From: Dyella sp. 2HG41-7
GTDB lineage: Bacteria; Pseudomonadota; Gammaproteobacteria; Xanthomonadales; Rhodanobacteraceae
Assembly: GCF_021390675.1 (NCBI RefSeq)
Contig: NZ_JAJEJV010000004.1
Location: 744,001-808,000 of the forward strand
Direction of reading: 5' to 3'
DNA: 64,000 bases
This document shows positions 46,459 to 55,799 of this stretch, in pieces (positions within the stretch are counted from its first letter, which is position 1; the number at the start of each line of letters is the position of its first letter). The notes beneath the pieces were generated by a model. It was not told the DNA's origin and did not search any database. It was given only the letters and a program-made list of their open reading frames with translations. A program made the translations under genes and the position numbers.

Positions 46459-47676
46459 ATGAGCCAGTTCCGCTACCGCGCCGTCAGCGCCTCCGGCGAA
46501 ATCGTGCAAGGACATATGGAGGCCGCGAGCCTCGACGAAGTGATCGTGCGCCTGCAGGATCAAGGTCACACGCCGCTCGAAGCCAAGCCCGCCGATGCAG
46601 GCGGCGCAAGCGGCGGATTCGCCGGCTTCTTTAAGCGTGGTCCTTTCAGCGGCGATCAGCTCGCGCAGTTCACGCATCAGCTCGCGACGCTATTGGGCGC
46701 GGGTCAACCGCTCGATCGCGCGCTCGGCATCTTGATGGATTTGCCCGAAGGCGAGCACGCGAAAAAACTGATCGAACGCGTGCGCGATCGCGTGCGTGGC
46801 GGCACACCGTTGTCGCAGGCGATGGACGAAGAGCACGGCGTATTTCCCAAGCTCTATATCGCGCTGGTGCGCGCGGGCGAAGTGGGCGGTTCGCTGGAAG
46901 ATACCCTGCGCCGTCTCGCCGATTATCTCGAACGCTCGCAGCAACTGCGCGGCAGCATTATCAACGCGCTGATCTATCCGGCGTTTTTGATGGTCGGCGT
47001 GCTGGGTTCGCTGCTCTTGCTGCTTACCTATGTCGTGCCGCAGTTCGTGCCGATTTTTCAGGATATGCAGGTGCCGATTCCGTGGATCACCCGCGTCGTG
47101 CTGGCGGTCGGCACCACACTGCAGGATTGGTGGTGGTTGATCCTGGTGTTGATCGTCGGCGGCGTGCTGGTGTGGCGCGCGCGCATGCGCGATCCGGCGT
47201 TGCGTTTGGCGTGGCACGAACGTCTCTTAAAACTCCGACTGGTCGGCCCGCTGGTTTTGAAAGTGGAAACCGCGCGGCTGGCGCGCACGCTGGGCACCTT
47301 AGTGAAGAACGGCGTGCCGCTGCTGTCGGCGTTGGGCATCGCGCGCATGGTGACGTCCAATCGCGCCCTGGATGAATCGCTGGTCCAGGCCACCGACATG
47401 GTCAAAGGCGGCAACGGTTTGAGTCTGGCGCTCGGGCAATCACAACGCTTTCCGCGCCTGGCCATTCAAATGGTGCAGGTGGGCGAAGAGGCCGGTCAGC
47501 TCGACACTATGCTGCTGAAAGTGGCCGATACGTTCGAGCTGGAAAGCCGGCGTTCGATCGATCGCCTGCTGGCCGCGCTGGTGCCCGCGTTGACCATCGT
47601 AATGACGGGGTTCGTCGCCATCATCATGGCGGCCATCCTGCTGCCGCTGCTCAGTCTTACCAGCAACATTCAATGA
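46459..47676 (+). CDS. gspF: Type II secretion inner-membrane platform protein GspF
   Basis: This 405-residue polytopic platform protein has two T2SSF domains. The N-terminal AVSASGEIVQGHMEAASLDE and the domain opening QLAQFTHQLATLLGAGQPLD are typical. Three membrane helices lie near residues 170-195, 215-235 and 375-400. It binds GspE and converts ATP hydrolysis into pseudopilin extraction. It starts 171 bp after gspE because a REP doublet intervenes. Confidence 0.96.
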   Translation: MSQFRYRAVSASGEIVQGHMEAASLDEVIVRLQDQGHTPLEAKPADAGGASGGFAGFFKRGPFSGDQLAQFTHQLATLLGAGQPLDRALGILMDLPEGEHAKKLIERVRDRVRGGTPLSQAMDEEHGVFPKLYIALVRAGEVGGSLEDTLRRLADYLERSQQLRGSIINALIYPAFLMVGVLGSLLLLLTYVVPQFVPIFQDMQVPIPWITRVVLAVGTTLQDWWWLILVLIVGGVLVWRARMRDPALRLAWHERLLKLRLVGPLVLKVETARLARTLGTLVKNGVPLLSALGIARMVTSNRALDESLVQATDMVKGGNGLSLALGQSQRFPRLAIQMVQVGEEAGQLDTMLLKVADTFELESRRSIDRLLAALVPALTIVMTGFVAIIMAAILLPLLSLTSNIQ

Positions 47677-47735
47677 TCGGCGCTGTCCGAATTCATAGCT
47701 TTTCAGTTCACGCTTCGACACGGAGAAACCAACCT

Positions 47736-48176
47736 ATGCAGTACAGATATCCTCGAACCCGGCAGCTGCGTGGACCGTATCGCAACGCCGGCTTCACCTT
47801 GCTGGAAATGCTGGCGGTGATCGTGCTGATCGGCATCGTCGGCGCCATCGTGGTGCGACAGGTTGGCAGCAGTGTGGACAAGGGCAAGTTCGGCGCCGGC
47901 AAGGCGCAGCTCACCACTTTGAGCCAGGCAATCGACGCGTATGCGCTCGACAACGGTTCGGCGCCCGCGCAGTTGGAGGATCTCGTTTCCAAACCGGCGA
48001 ATGCGACCAATTGGCAAGGGCCTTATGTAAAGCCGTCGCAGCTCAAAGATCCGTGGGGGCACGACTTTGGCTACAAGCACCCCGGCGAGCACGGGAACTA
48101 CGATTTGATCTTTTACGGCCGTGACGGTAAGCCTGGTGGCGACGGTTACGACGCGGATGTAGGTAACTGGCAATGA
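47736..48176 (+). CDS. gspG: Major pseudopilin GspG
   Basis: This 146-residue major pseudopilin has a prepilin peptidase site after Gly in RNAGFTLLEMLAV, with Glu5 of the mature protein. A long N-terminal hydrophobic helix is followed by the GspG fold with VKPSQLKDPWGHDFGYK and a calcium-binding DGKPGGDGYDADVGNW at the C-terminus. The start ATG 47736 has GGAG 11 bases upstream; the open frame upstream to 47673 is not needed. Its stop overlaps an ATG at 48173. Confidence 0.96.
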   Translation: MQYRYPRTRQLRGPYRNAGFTLLEMLAVIVLIGIVGAIVVRQVGSSVDKGKFGAGKAQLTTLSQAIDAYALDNGSAPAQLEDLVSKPANATNWQGPYVKPSQLKDPWGHDFGYKHPGEHGNYDLIFYGRDGKPGGDGYDADVGNWQ

Positions 48177-48193
48177 CGAATGCGCGCGCCCCG

Positions 48194-48328
48194 TTCCCTC
48201 TCCCCTCTGGGGAGAGGGTTAGGGTGAGGGGCCGCTCTTGCGATGAGAGTGGTTCTACGCGCGTTTTTATGGGATTTACGGCAAGCCTTGGCCCCTCACC
48301 CCGACCCTCTCCTCAGAGGGGAGGGGGA
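48194..48328. repeat. REP doublet 4, covering the 5' end of gspH
   Basis: The inverted units lie at 48194-48231 (TCTCCCCTCTGGGGAGAGG, then GGGTGAGGGG) and 48292-48328 (CCCCTCACCCCGACCC, then TCCTCAGAGGGGAGGGGG). The last bases directly precede the GTG proposed as gspH start. The whole doublet is in frame with an ATG at 48173 that overlaps the gspG stop. Confidence 0.9.
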
Positions 48329-48781
48329 GTGAAAGGTGCGCGAGGTTTCACCTTGCTGGAAATGCTCGCGGTCATCATCCTGATCGGCATCGCCGCGGCG
48401 GCGGTTTCGATTTCTGTGGCGCATGGCCTGGCGAGTGCGCGCATCAACGCGGCGGCCAGCGAACTCGCCGCATCGCTCCGCGCCACGCGCACGCAAGCGA
48501 TCGTGCATCAGCAGCAAAGCGTCTTCGAGCTCGATACACGCGATGCGACGTATCGCGGCGCCGATAGGCGCGATGTGCATTTGCCGAAAGGGTTGGATCT
48601 CTCGATCACCAGCGCCGCGAGCGATCAATCGCGCGGCGATACGGCTCGCATTCGTTTCTTTCCCGACGGCAGTTCCACGGGTGGGCGCATCACTTTACGC
48701 AGCGGGCAGCGCGAGTGGCACGTCAACGTGTCGTGGCTGACCGGCGCCATCAATATTTTCGACACGGGTACGCACTCGTGA
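48329..48781 (+). CDS. gspH: Minor pseudopilin GspH
   Basis: This minor pseudopilin of 150 residues has a prepilin site in KGARGFTLLEMLAVII and a GspH-type beta domain. From GTG 48329 the leader is only VKGARG, and the purine-rich end of REP doublet 4 (GAGGGGAGGGGGA) lies just upstream as a ribosome-binding site. An in-frame ATG at 48173 overlaps the gspG stop; from there the leader would be 57 residues, made of translated REP sequence. I prefer the GTG, because prepilin leaders are short. The stop overlaps the gspI start (GTGA). Confidence 0.9.
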   Translation: MKGARGFTLLEMLAVIILIGIAAAAVSISVAHGLASARINAAASELAASLRATRTQAIVHQQQSVFELDTRDATYRGADRRDVHLPKGLDLSITSAASDQSRGDTARIRFFPDGSSTGGRITLRSGQREWHVNVSWLTGAINIFDTGTHS

Positions 48782-49188
48782 ACGCGTCGCCTCGCCACGC
48801 GCGCGGTTTCAGTCTGCTGGAAATGATCGCCGCCATCATGCTGCTGGCGATCGCGTTCGGCGCGCTGATGGAAGTGGCGGGCGGCTCGATAAGGCTGTCG
48901 CAAAAAGCATCCGATTACACCCATGCTGCGTTGTGGGCGCGCTCGAAGCTCGATTCCCAATTCGTGCTGGAGCCCGTGCAGGCAGGTACGACGCAAGGCA
49001 AGTTTGACGATACGTACCGCTGGCGTTTGCAAGTCACGCCGTGGGTGGCGCCCGGCGTGCCGCCGCCGACAACGCAGTATGCGTTTCATATGTTCAAGCT
49101 CGATCTCGACGTGATGTGGGGAGAGGCGCCGTTCGAGCACACCGCGCGTTTCAGTACGCTGCGCATGGGCAGCGGTAGCGGGCCATGA
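48778..49188 (+). CDS. gspI: Minor pseudopilin GspI
   Basis: This 136-residue minor pseudopilin has a short leader (VNASPRHARG) and a cleavage site before FSLLEMIAAIMLL. The C-terminal domain includes the region YRWRLQVTPW. It starts at GTG 48778, overlapping the gspH stop by 4 bp, and its own stop overlaps gspJ. It caps the pseudopilus together with GspJ and GspK. Confidence 0.93.
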   Translation: MNASPRHARGFSLLEMIAAIMLLAIAFGALMEVAGGSIRLSQKASDYTHAALWARSKLDSQFVLEPVQAGTTQGKFDDTYRWRLQVTPWVAPGVPPPTTQYAFHMFKLDLDVMWGEAPFEHTARFSTLRMGSGSGP

Positions 49189-49907
49189 AGCGTTTCATTC
49201 GCTCCACGCATCATCGTTCTCGCATGCGGGGAAGCGCTCGCACGAAGTATGTCCACGGCTTTACGCTGCTCGAAGTGCTCGGCGCGATGGCGCTGCTCGC
49301 GTTGTTGTTGCTCGGCGTGTATTCGGGTGTGCGTTCGGCCACGCATACCGTGCAGGCCGGCGAGGTGAAGATCGAGCAACTCGACGAAGTGCGTTCCGCA
49401 CAGGAATTTCTGCGTCGTGAGTTGGCGCAAGCGATGGCGCAACCGTTGGAGCATGACGACAACGGCAATGTCATCTTCTTCGACGGTAGCGCCGAAACCA
49501 TGCGTTTTGTCGCGCCATTGCCCGGTTATCTGGGACGGATGGGGCCGCAAATGGTCGAGCTGAAGCTGATCAAGGGCGAGCACGGCAAGCAGTTGGTGGC
49601 GAGTCTGGCGGTGCTGCCGCCGGATGGCAGCGCGGTCAAACCGTTAGGTGATCCGCAGGTATTGATGGATCACGTTATCGACGGCGGTTTCAGTTATCGC
49701 GGCGTCGATCAGATGGGCCGGCCGACGGATTGGCAAAGTACGTGGAAATCCTCAGGCACGATGCCGAATCTGGTCACCATCAATCTGGCGTTGCCGCACG
49801 ATCGTCGTTGGCCGCTGTTGAGCGTGCCGCTGCGCGTCAATGCTGCGGCGATGCAAGGACCCGGCAATCTTTTGCGCGGCCTGCGTGGTCCGGGAGCCGG
49901 GCCATGA
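49185..49907 (+). CDS. gspJ: Minor pseudopilin GspJ
   Basis: This 240-residue minor pseudopilin has a longer leader (about 25 residues, basic) and the site KYVHGFTLLEVLGAMALLAL. The mature domain has LDEVRSAQEFLRRELAQAM, the GspJ signature region. It overlaps gspI and gspK by 4 bp at each end. With GspI and GspK it forms the tip complex of the pseudopilus. Confidence 0.94.
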   Translation: MKRFIRSTHHRSRMRGSARTKYVHGFTLLEVLGAMALLALLLLGVYSGVRSATHTVQAGEVKIEQLDEVRSAQEFLRRELAQAMAQPLEHDDNGNVIFFDGSAETMRFVAPLPGYLGRMGPQMVELKLIKGEHGKQLVASLAVLPPDGSAVKPLGDPQVLMDHVIDGGFSYRGVDQMGRPTDWQSTWKSSGTMPNLVTINLALPHDRRWPLLSVPLRVNAAAMQGPGNLLRGLRGPGAGP

Positions 49908-50779
49908 TGCGCATCGGTCGACGCAATCAGCGCGGCGTGGGTCTGCTGGTGGTGATGTGGGCGTGTACGTTGCTGGCGATTTTGCTGGGCGGTTACGCGG
50001 CTTTGGCGCGTACCGAAGGATTGCAGGCGAATTATCAATTCCAGCAAGCCCAGGCTCACTATGCGGCGGAGGCGGGACTGATGCGCGCGGTCTACGCGTT
50101 GCAGTCCCCCAACGTCAACGATCGGTGGATCGCCGACGGTCGCGTGTATCCGATGCTGTTTGACCAGGCCAAAGTCGGCGTGTCGATCACCTCGGAAAGC
50201 GGCAAGGTGGATTTGAATTCGGCCACGCCCGACGTGCTCACCAATTTGTTTCGCAATGTCGGCGTCGATCCGGGACACGCCAGCGCCATCGCGCAGGCGA
50301 TTATCGATTGGCGCAGCTTTTCGTTGACGCCCCAGCAAACTACGCAACGCAAGGCTGCCTACGCGGCGGCGGGTCGCGACTACGCGCCGCGCAGCGGTCC
50401 GTTCGCCAGCGTGGAAGAACTGCAGATGGTGCTGGGCGTCACCCCTGAGATGTACGCAAAAGTCGCGCCCTACGTCACGATCTGGTCGGGCCGATCCAGT
50501 CCCGATCCGAACACCGCGCCGCTGATCGCCTTGGCCTCGGCGCCTGGCATGGACCTGCAACATGCGGCGGCGATCATTGCCGCACGTCCGGCCAACGCGG
50601 GGGCGAATGCCGCCCCGGGGCTGGTCGCCAACAACGGCATCACGCATAGTATCCGCTCGGAAGCGATACTCGCCGATGGAACGCGCGCGGTCTTGCGCAC
50701 CACGGTTCGCTTGCAGGGATTCAGGCCTGGTGCGCAGGCTTTTGCGGTGTTGCGCTGGCAAGAGGGAGATGAGGAGTGA
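49904..50779 (+). CDS. gspK: Minor pseudopilin GspK
   Basis: This 291-residue minor pseudopilin starts MMRIGRRNQRGVGLLVVMW, a GspK-type leader whose mature N-terminus lacks the Glu5 found in other pseudopilins. The tail has SAM-like helices with SGKVDLNSATPDVLTNLF and SVEELQMVLGVTPEMYAKV. The start is ATG 49904, overlapping the gspJ stop. It is the largest minor pseudopilin and sits at the tip. Confidence 0.95.
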   Translation: MMRIGRRNQRGVGLLVVMWACTLLAILLGGYAALARTEGLQANYQFQQAQAHYAAEAGLMRAVYALQSPNVNDRWIADGRVYPMLFDQAKVGVSITSESGKVDLNSATPDVLTNLFRNVGVDPGHASAIAQAIIDWRSFSLTPQQTTQRKAAYAAAGRDYAPRSGPFASVEELQMVLGVTPEMYAKVAPYVTIWSGRSSPDPNTAPLIALASAPGMDLQHAAAIIAARPANAGANAAPGLVANNGITHSIRSEAILADGTRAVLRTTVRLQGFRPGAQAFAVLRWQEGDEE

Positions 50780-51936
50780 ATTCCGCGACGCAGACACTGC
50801 GACCGCAGCTTGATCGCGCACGCCGTGCCTGGCGCGGATCGCCGTTGCCGGCGTTCTTCGCCTGGTGGGGCGGCGAATTGCGCAATCTGTTGCCCGTGCG
50901 CTGGCAATCCTTTTTTAGCGGCGGCAACGTGTGGTGCCTGCTGCATCACCACGAAGGGCAATGGTACGTGCGGCGCAGCGGTCAGGCGCAAATTTCCGCA
51001 CCTTGGAGCGATGCGCTCGAAGCGCCCGAACAGCAAGGCTTGTTGAATGCCGCGGTCGCCGATGTAGATCGTCAGGATCTGCGGCTCGCGTTGTGCTTGT
51101 CACAAGAAGCCATCTTGCACAAACGTTTGTTGTTGCCCGAAGCGGCACGCGACAACTTGCGTCAGATCGGCGCGTTCGAAATGGATCGGCAAACGCCGTT
51201 CCGCGTCGATCAGGTGTACTACGACTTGCGCGAAGTACCCGGTGCTGCGCCGGTCGGCCGCATCGCCGCCGAACTGGTAGTCGCGCCGCGCGCCGTGGTG
51301 GATGCGAAGCTGGAACATCTGCGCAACGCCGGCATCGCGATCGACGCGGTGGATCTGTGCAAGGGCGACGCGCGACTGGGCGTGAACCTGTTGCCGCCGG
51401 AGATGGCGCGCCCGCATCGCGATCCGCGCCGGCGCCTCAATCTCGCATTGGCCGCCGCCGCAGCGTTGTTGATCGTGCTGTGCCTGGGGCAATGGCTGCA
51501 CAATCGCCAGGAAGCGCTGACCGCCATGCAAACGCAGGTGGACGATATGCGCGGCGACGCCCAGAAAATCGCGCTGCTGCGCAAGCAATTGGAAGACAGC
51601 ACCAGCGCGTCGGGTTTTCTTGCGAAACGCAAAACCGATTCCGTCGCCATCGTCGATGTGCTGCAGGATCTCACAGCGCGCATTCCCGACGACACATGGC
51701 TGGAGCGCTTCACCATCGACAGCGCCGGCCGCGTGGGCATGCAGGGGCAAAGCGCGAAAGCGGCGTCGCTGATCGATGTACTGCAGAGCAGCAAGTTGCT
51801 CACCGGCGCGAATTTCCAAGGCGTCATTCAGCGCGATCCAGCGACCAACAAAGAACGATTCTTTATGGACGCGCAATTGCGCAATCCCGCCACGGGCAAA
51901 CCGGCCGCCAGCAGTAGCGCGGGAGGATCGCCATGA
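50776..51936 (+). CDS. gspL: Type II secretion inner-membrane protein GspL
   Basis: This 386-residue bitopic protein has a cytoplasmic actin-like N-terminal domain (residues 30-205), one membrane helix (about residues 225-242, LALAAAAALLIVLCLGQWL) and a PilN-like periplasmic domain with a coiled region. It anchors GspE to the membrane and pairs with GspM. The start is GTG 50776, with a GTGA overlap with gspK, and its stop overlaps gspM. Confidence 0.93.
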   Translation: MNSATQTLRPQLDRARRAWRGSPLPAFFAWWGGELRNLLPVRWQSFFSGGNVWCLLHHHEGQWYVRRSGQAQISAPWSDALEAPEQQGLLNAAVADVDRQDLRLALCLSQEAILHKRLLLPEAARDNLRQIGAFEMDRQTPFRVDQVYYDLREVPGAAPVGRIAAELVVAPRAVVDAKLEHLRNAGIAIDAVDLCKGDARLGVNLLPPEMARPHRDPRRRLNLALAAAAALLIVLCLGQWLHNRQEALTAMQTQVDDMRGDAQKIALLRKQLEDSTSASGFLAKRKTDSVAIVDVLQDLTARIPDDTWLERFTIDSAGRVGMQGQSAKAASLIDVLQSSKLLTGANFQGVIQRDPATNKERFFMDAQLRNPATGKPAASSSAGGSP

Positions 51937-52577
51937 ACCTCCGGCCCATGAAGCCCGCGGAAAGCCGCATCGCCGCCATCGGTTTGCTGTTGCTGGTGTT
52001 GGTGCTGGCGTACTTCTTATTGCTGCATTGGTGGTTCGTGGCGCCGCTGCGCGACATCGATAGCCAAATGGACGATCTGCGCGACACGCAAAGCCGCTAT
52101 GCCGCCGCCATTGCGGAGAAACCGCAGCTTGAAAACCGTATCGCGCAACTCGGTCGCAATCAGACCGACAGCAGCACATTCCTACCGGAAAGCGATCCGA
52201 ACGCCGCTTCCGCGGCGTTGATGCAGCGGGTGGTCGACGACGCTGCTGCGCATGCGCAAGAAGGCAGCTGCGAAGTCAGCCAGAAGATGCCGGTCAACAA
52301 TCCGGGCGCCACGCCGAACGATCCCTATCAAAAAGTGGTGGTGAGCATCAGCCTGCATTGCGATATGCAGCCTTTGATCGGCCTGCTTTACACGCTCGAA
52401 AAGGGCAAGCCGTACTTGTTTGTGCAGGATTTCAGCGTGTATCGCAATCCGCTGGTGAATGCGCAAAAGAACGTCGCGCCGCTGGAAGTGCAATTCACGC
52501 TCGCTGGTTATGTGCACGCCGCGCCCGGCGCGCCGCCGCCGCCGAATGGGCAGCCGCCGGGAGGCGAGGACGAATGA
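51933..52577 (+). CDS. gspM: Type II secretion inner-membrane protein GspM
   Basis: This 214-residue bitopic protein has one N-terminal membrane helix (about residues 14-33, AAIGLLLLVLVLAYFLLLHW) and a PilO-like periplasmic domain, with LIGLLYTLEKGKPYLFVQDF. The C-terminus is Pro/Gly-rich. It stabilises GspL. ATG 51933 overlaps the gspL stop and its own stop overlaps the next gene. Confidence 0.92.
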   Translation: MNLRPMKPAESRIAAIGLLLLVLVLAYFLLLHWWFVAPLRDIDSQMDDLRDTQSRYAAAIAEKPQLENRIAQLGRNQTDSSTFLPESDPNAASAALMQRVVDDAAAHAQEGSCEVSQKMPVNNPGATPNDPYQKVVVSISLHCDMQPLIGLLYTLEKGKPYLFVQDFSVYRNPLVNAQKNVAPLEVQFTLAGYVHAAPGAPPPPNGQPPGGEDE

Positions 52578-53293
52578 ACGCCGCCGCGCAGCGCAGTCTT
52601 ACCCCCATGCTCGGCATCGTGGTCGCCGGGTTCGGCGTCGTGCTTTTGTCCCTGCTTTTCGGCGCGGGTCGCGGCGTGAGCTGGGATCCACCACGTCCTG
52701 CGCCGCCGCTGCCCACCGCGCGTGCGGTGACCTTGCCGGTGCCGCCGCCGCTGCCGACCTACGCCAAGGTGTGGGATCACCCCCTGTTCGCCGCCGACCG
52801 CAAGCCGATCGTCACCAGCGGCGGCGGGACCGAAGGTGTTAGCCTGGGCGATCTGCAGCTGACCGGCATCATTCTCACGCCCACACTGCATATGGCTTTG
52901 CTCGGCCCGGCCAACGCCAAGCCCGACGATACGAGTCAGCAAGTGAGCGTGCGCGAGGGAGCGGTGTTGCCGGATGGCAATTGGAAGCTCATCCAGGTGT
53001 TGCCGCGCTCGGCGATCTTTGCATCACCTACTGGTCGCACGGAACTGAAGCTGCCTGCGGGCGCTCCGATAGATCAACAAGCGATGCCTTCATCGGCGCC
53101 AGCGCCAGCGGAAAACGCATCGCGTGAACAAGCGATACCCATGGTGCCGCCCGGCGAAGTTTTACATCACGGTCCGAATGAGCCGCCACCGCCGCCAAAC
53201 AACGCGCAGTCGGAGCGGTTACAAAAACTCAGGGCAGCCATTCTTAAGCAGCGTTCCCAGCAACAGCAAAACGGGAATCAGGGAGAACACTGA
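52574..53293 (+). CDS. xpsN: Type II secretion protein XpsN (GspC-type link to the secretin)
   Basis: This 239-residue protein has an N-terminal membrane helix (about residues 12-32), a Pro-rich spacer and a GspC-type homology region: LGDLQLTGIILTPTLHMALL and VREGAVLPDGNWKLIQVLPR, ending TELKLP. The C-terminus is Pro-rich then helical (SERLQKLRAAILKQRS). In Xanthomonas XpsN occupies this place before xpsD and does the GspC job of contacting the secretin. A fragment of a paralogue lies at 29.4-29.7 kb, also before a secretin gene. Confidence 0.88.
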   Translation: MNAAAQRSLTPMLGIVVAGFGVVLLSLLFGAGRGVSWDPPRPAPPLPTARAVTLPVPPPLPTYAKVWDHPLFAADRKPIVTSGGGTEGVSLGDLQLTGIILTPTLHMALLGPANAKPDDTSQQVSVREGAVLPDGNWKLIQVLPRSAIFASPTGRTELKLPAGAPIDQQAMPSSAPAPAENASREQAIPMVPPGEVLHHGPNEPPPPPNNAQSERLQKLRAAILKQRSQQQQNGNQGEH

Positions 53294-53296
53294 CAC

Positions 53297-55711
53297 ATGT
53301 CCAACACGCGTATGCACACCTATCCACGCCGCTGCCTGCAAATCGGCGCGATCGCGTTGGTCGTCTTCCTGAGCGGTTGCGCGAACAATCGGCCGTTGGC
53401 GCAGCCTGACAATCACGAGCTCGAACGCGAAGCGGTCGCGGGCACTGAAAAGCCCGCACCGCAACCGCAGGCGCTCAACAGCAACCTCAATAATCCGCCG
53501 CCGGCGCCGTCGGTAGCGAGCATCAAACCCGGAACCGGACAATTCGTGCAGCCCACTGCGCTGGCGACGCCGCGTCGTCCCGCGTCGGGCGCGGGCGCGG
53601 TGACGTTCAATTTTGAAAATCAGCCGGTGCAGGCGGTGGTGAAAGCGATCCTTGGCGATCTGCTGCACGAGAACTACACGATCGTGCCGGGCGTGCAGGG
53701 CAACATCTCGTTCTCCACGTCCGAACCGGTCGATAGCAGCCAGGCCATGCCGATCTTGGAAACGCTGCTTTCCTGGACGCACAACGCGCTGGTGAAAACC
53801 GACGGGCGCTATGTCGTGATGCCCGACAAAGATGCGGTTGCCGGCAATGTCGCGCCGAGCCTCGGCGCCATTGCGCCTGCCGGAGGATTGCAAGCGCGGC
53901 TGTTTCCGCTGCATTACATCTCCGCCGATCAGATGCAAAAACTGTTGAAGCCGTTTGCGCGCGCCGATTCCATTTTGCTCGTCGACAACGCGCGCAACGT
54001 GCTCGTGGTGTCCGGCACGCCGGACGAACTGGCCAATTACAATCGCACCATTCGCACCTTCGATGTCGATTGGTTGCGCGGCATGTCGGTGGGCGTATTC
54101 AACCTGCAGCACGCGCAGATTGAAGATCTGATGCCGCAGCTCGACGGCATGTTCGGAACCAAAGGCGACACGCCGCTGGCGGGCATGTTCCGCTTCATTC
54201 CGATCAAGCGCACCAATGCACTGGTGGTGATCAGCACGCAACCCAGTTACCTCAACGAAATCGGCAACTGGATCGCGAAGATCGATCTGGGCGGTGGCAA
54301 CGAGCCGCAACTTTATGTCTACGACGTGCGCAATATCAGCGCGGCGGATCTGGCGCATTACCTCGCGCAGATCTACACCGACAGCAGCGGTGGTGGTTCC
54401 AACGATCGCGGCGGCAGCGTCGCGCCCGGCGCAGGCGGCGCCACCACGCTCGGCATCGGCAACAACGCGGGCGGCGGTTCGGCAGGCGGTATGGGTAGCA
54501 CTGCAGGTGGCTTCGGCAGCACCACAGGTTCCTCTGGCGGTCTTTCGTCCGGCGGCTTGGGTGGCAGCAGCGGCGGTATCGGATCGACGGGCTATTCGTC
54601 CGGCACAAGTGGTGGATTCGGCTCATCCTCGACCGGCGGTCTCGGCGGCGGGACCGCCGTCAACGGCGTGGGCATGAACGGCGGCCTCGCCAACACGCAA
54701 AGCCAGGATCAGGGCTACAGCTCCAAGGACGGCAGCGTGCGCATCGGCTCGGTCAGCGCCAACAATCAATTGCTGGTGCGCGCGCGTCCCGCGCAGTGGC
54801 AGGAAATTCTCGGCGTCGTCAAACAACTCGATCTGCCGCCGTTGCAAGTGCAGATCGAGACGCGCGTGTTCGAAGTGGATTTGACCGGCGACTTCCAGTT
54901 CGGTGTGCAGTGGTATCTGCAGGGCTTGGCCGGAACCACGGACAACAACGGCACCATCACGCCGGGCAATCCGTATGCGCATCGCATGATCGGCTTGGGT
55001 GGCGGCATCGGAAATGGCAGCACGTCCACCAACACCTACGGTGGACAACCATTCTTCTATTCGTTCCTTAGTTCGAACCAGAAATTCCAGGTCGCGATTA
55101 ACGCGCTTGAAACCAACCAAAACACCAAGACGCTCTCTGCACCGTCGCTGGTCGTGCTCAACAACCAGATCGCGCATATCCAGGTGGGCGATCAGGTGCC
55201 GGTGAATCAGACCTATTACACCGGCCTGGGCACGGGCACCGGCACCACCGTGGGCGAAGTGCAATACATCCCAACCGGCATCATTCTCGATGTGCAGCCG
55301 CGCGTGAACCCGGGTGGCCTGATCTATCTCAACATCGATCAGCAGGTCAGCCAGATCAATGGCACGGCCAACAGCCAAGGCAACTACACCATTTCGCAAC
55401 GCCAGATCGCCACGCAGCTTGGCGTGCAAAATGGTCAGACGGTGTTGCTTGGCGGGTTGATCCAGTCGGCGGTCACGAAAGGCAACACCGGTGTTCCCGG
55501 TCTGAATCGGATTCCGATCTTGGGCAAGTTGTTCGGCAGCACCGGCGATAACAAGACGCGTCAGGAACTGATCGTGCTAATTACCCCGCGCGTGATTACC
55601 GACAGCGACGATGCCAAGCAGATCACCGACGAATACCAGGAGAAATTCCAGTCGCTGGCGCCGCTGCGTGGCCAGACGCCTCCGCCGCTGGAATATCCGT
55701 TGCGTCGATAA
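53297..55711 (+). CDS. gspD: Type II secretion secretin GspD, lipoprotein
   Basis: This 804-residue outer-membrane secretin has a lipoprotein signal with lipobox LSGC. N0-N3 domains follow (FNFENQPVQAVVKAILGDLL, then LFPLHYISADQMQKLLKPF). In the N3 region a long Gly/Ser-rich insertion covers about 54390-54700. The C-terminal secretin domain has IQVGDQVPVNQTYY and QTVLLGGLIQS. It closes the xps-type operon 3 bp after xpsN and is followed by a hairpin. The lipid anchor suggests it reaches the outer membrane without a separate GspS pilotin. Confidence 0.96.
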   Translation: MSNTRMHTYPRRCLQIGAIALVVFLSGCANNRPLAQPDNHELEREAVAGTEKPAPQPQALNSNLNNPPPAPSVASIKPGTGQFVQPTALATPRRPASGAGAVTFNFENQPVQAVVKAILGDLLHENYTIVPGVQGNISFSTSEPVDSSQAMPILETLLSWTHNALVKTDGRYVVMPDKDAVAGNVAPSLGAIAPAGGLQARLFPLHYISADQMQKLLKPFARADSILLVDNARNVLVVSGTPDELANYNRTIRTFDVDWLRGMSVGVFNLQHAQIEDLMPQLDGMFGTKGDTPLAGMFRFIPIKRTNALVVISTQPSYLNEIGNWIAKIDLGGGNEPQLYVYDVRNISAADLAHYLAQIYTDSSGGGSNDRGGSVAPGAGGATTLGIGNNAGGGSAGGMGSTAGGFGSTTGSSGGLSSGGLGGSSGGIGSTGYSSGTSGGFGSSSTGGLGGGTAVNGVGMNGGLANTQSQDQGYSSKDGSVRIGSVSANNQLLVRARPAQWQEILGVVKQLDLPPLQVQIETRVFEVDLTGDFQFGVQWYLQGLAGTTDNNGTITPGNPYAHRMIGLGGGIGNGSTSTNTYGGQPFFYSFLSSNQKFQVAINALETNQNTKTLSAPSLVVLNNQIAHIQVGDQVPVNQTYYTGLGTGTGTTVGEVQYIPTGIILDVQPRVNPGGLIYLNIDQQVSQINGTANSQGNYTISQRQIATQLGVQNGQTVLLGGLIQSAVTKGNTGVPGLNRIPILGKLFGSTGDNKTRQELIVLITPRVITDSDDAKQITDEYQEKFQSLAPLRGQTPPPLEYPLRR

Positions 55712-55720
55712 CGCATCGCG

Positions 55721-55748
55721 CCCCTCCTCGGTGTAGAGCGAGGAGGGG
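55721..55748 (+). terminator. Hairpin terminator of the type II secretion operon
   Basis: A 10-bp perfect stem (CCCCTCCTCG / CGAGGAGGGG) with the loop GTGTAGAG is followed by ATTTCG. It lies 10 bp after the gspD stop. Confidence 0.75.
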
Positions 55749-55799
55749 ATTTCGCACGCGCGGTCCGGATGCGGCAGCGGACCGATTATCATCGTGTGC

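Noticed and set aside
53900-54700. Gly/Ser-rich part of gspD as a tandem DNA repeat or CRISPR-like array
   Set aside because: Only the amino-acid composition repeats; there are no regular DNA repeats and spacers.
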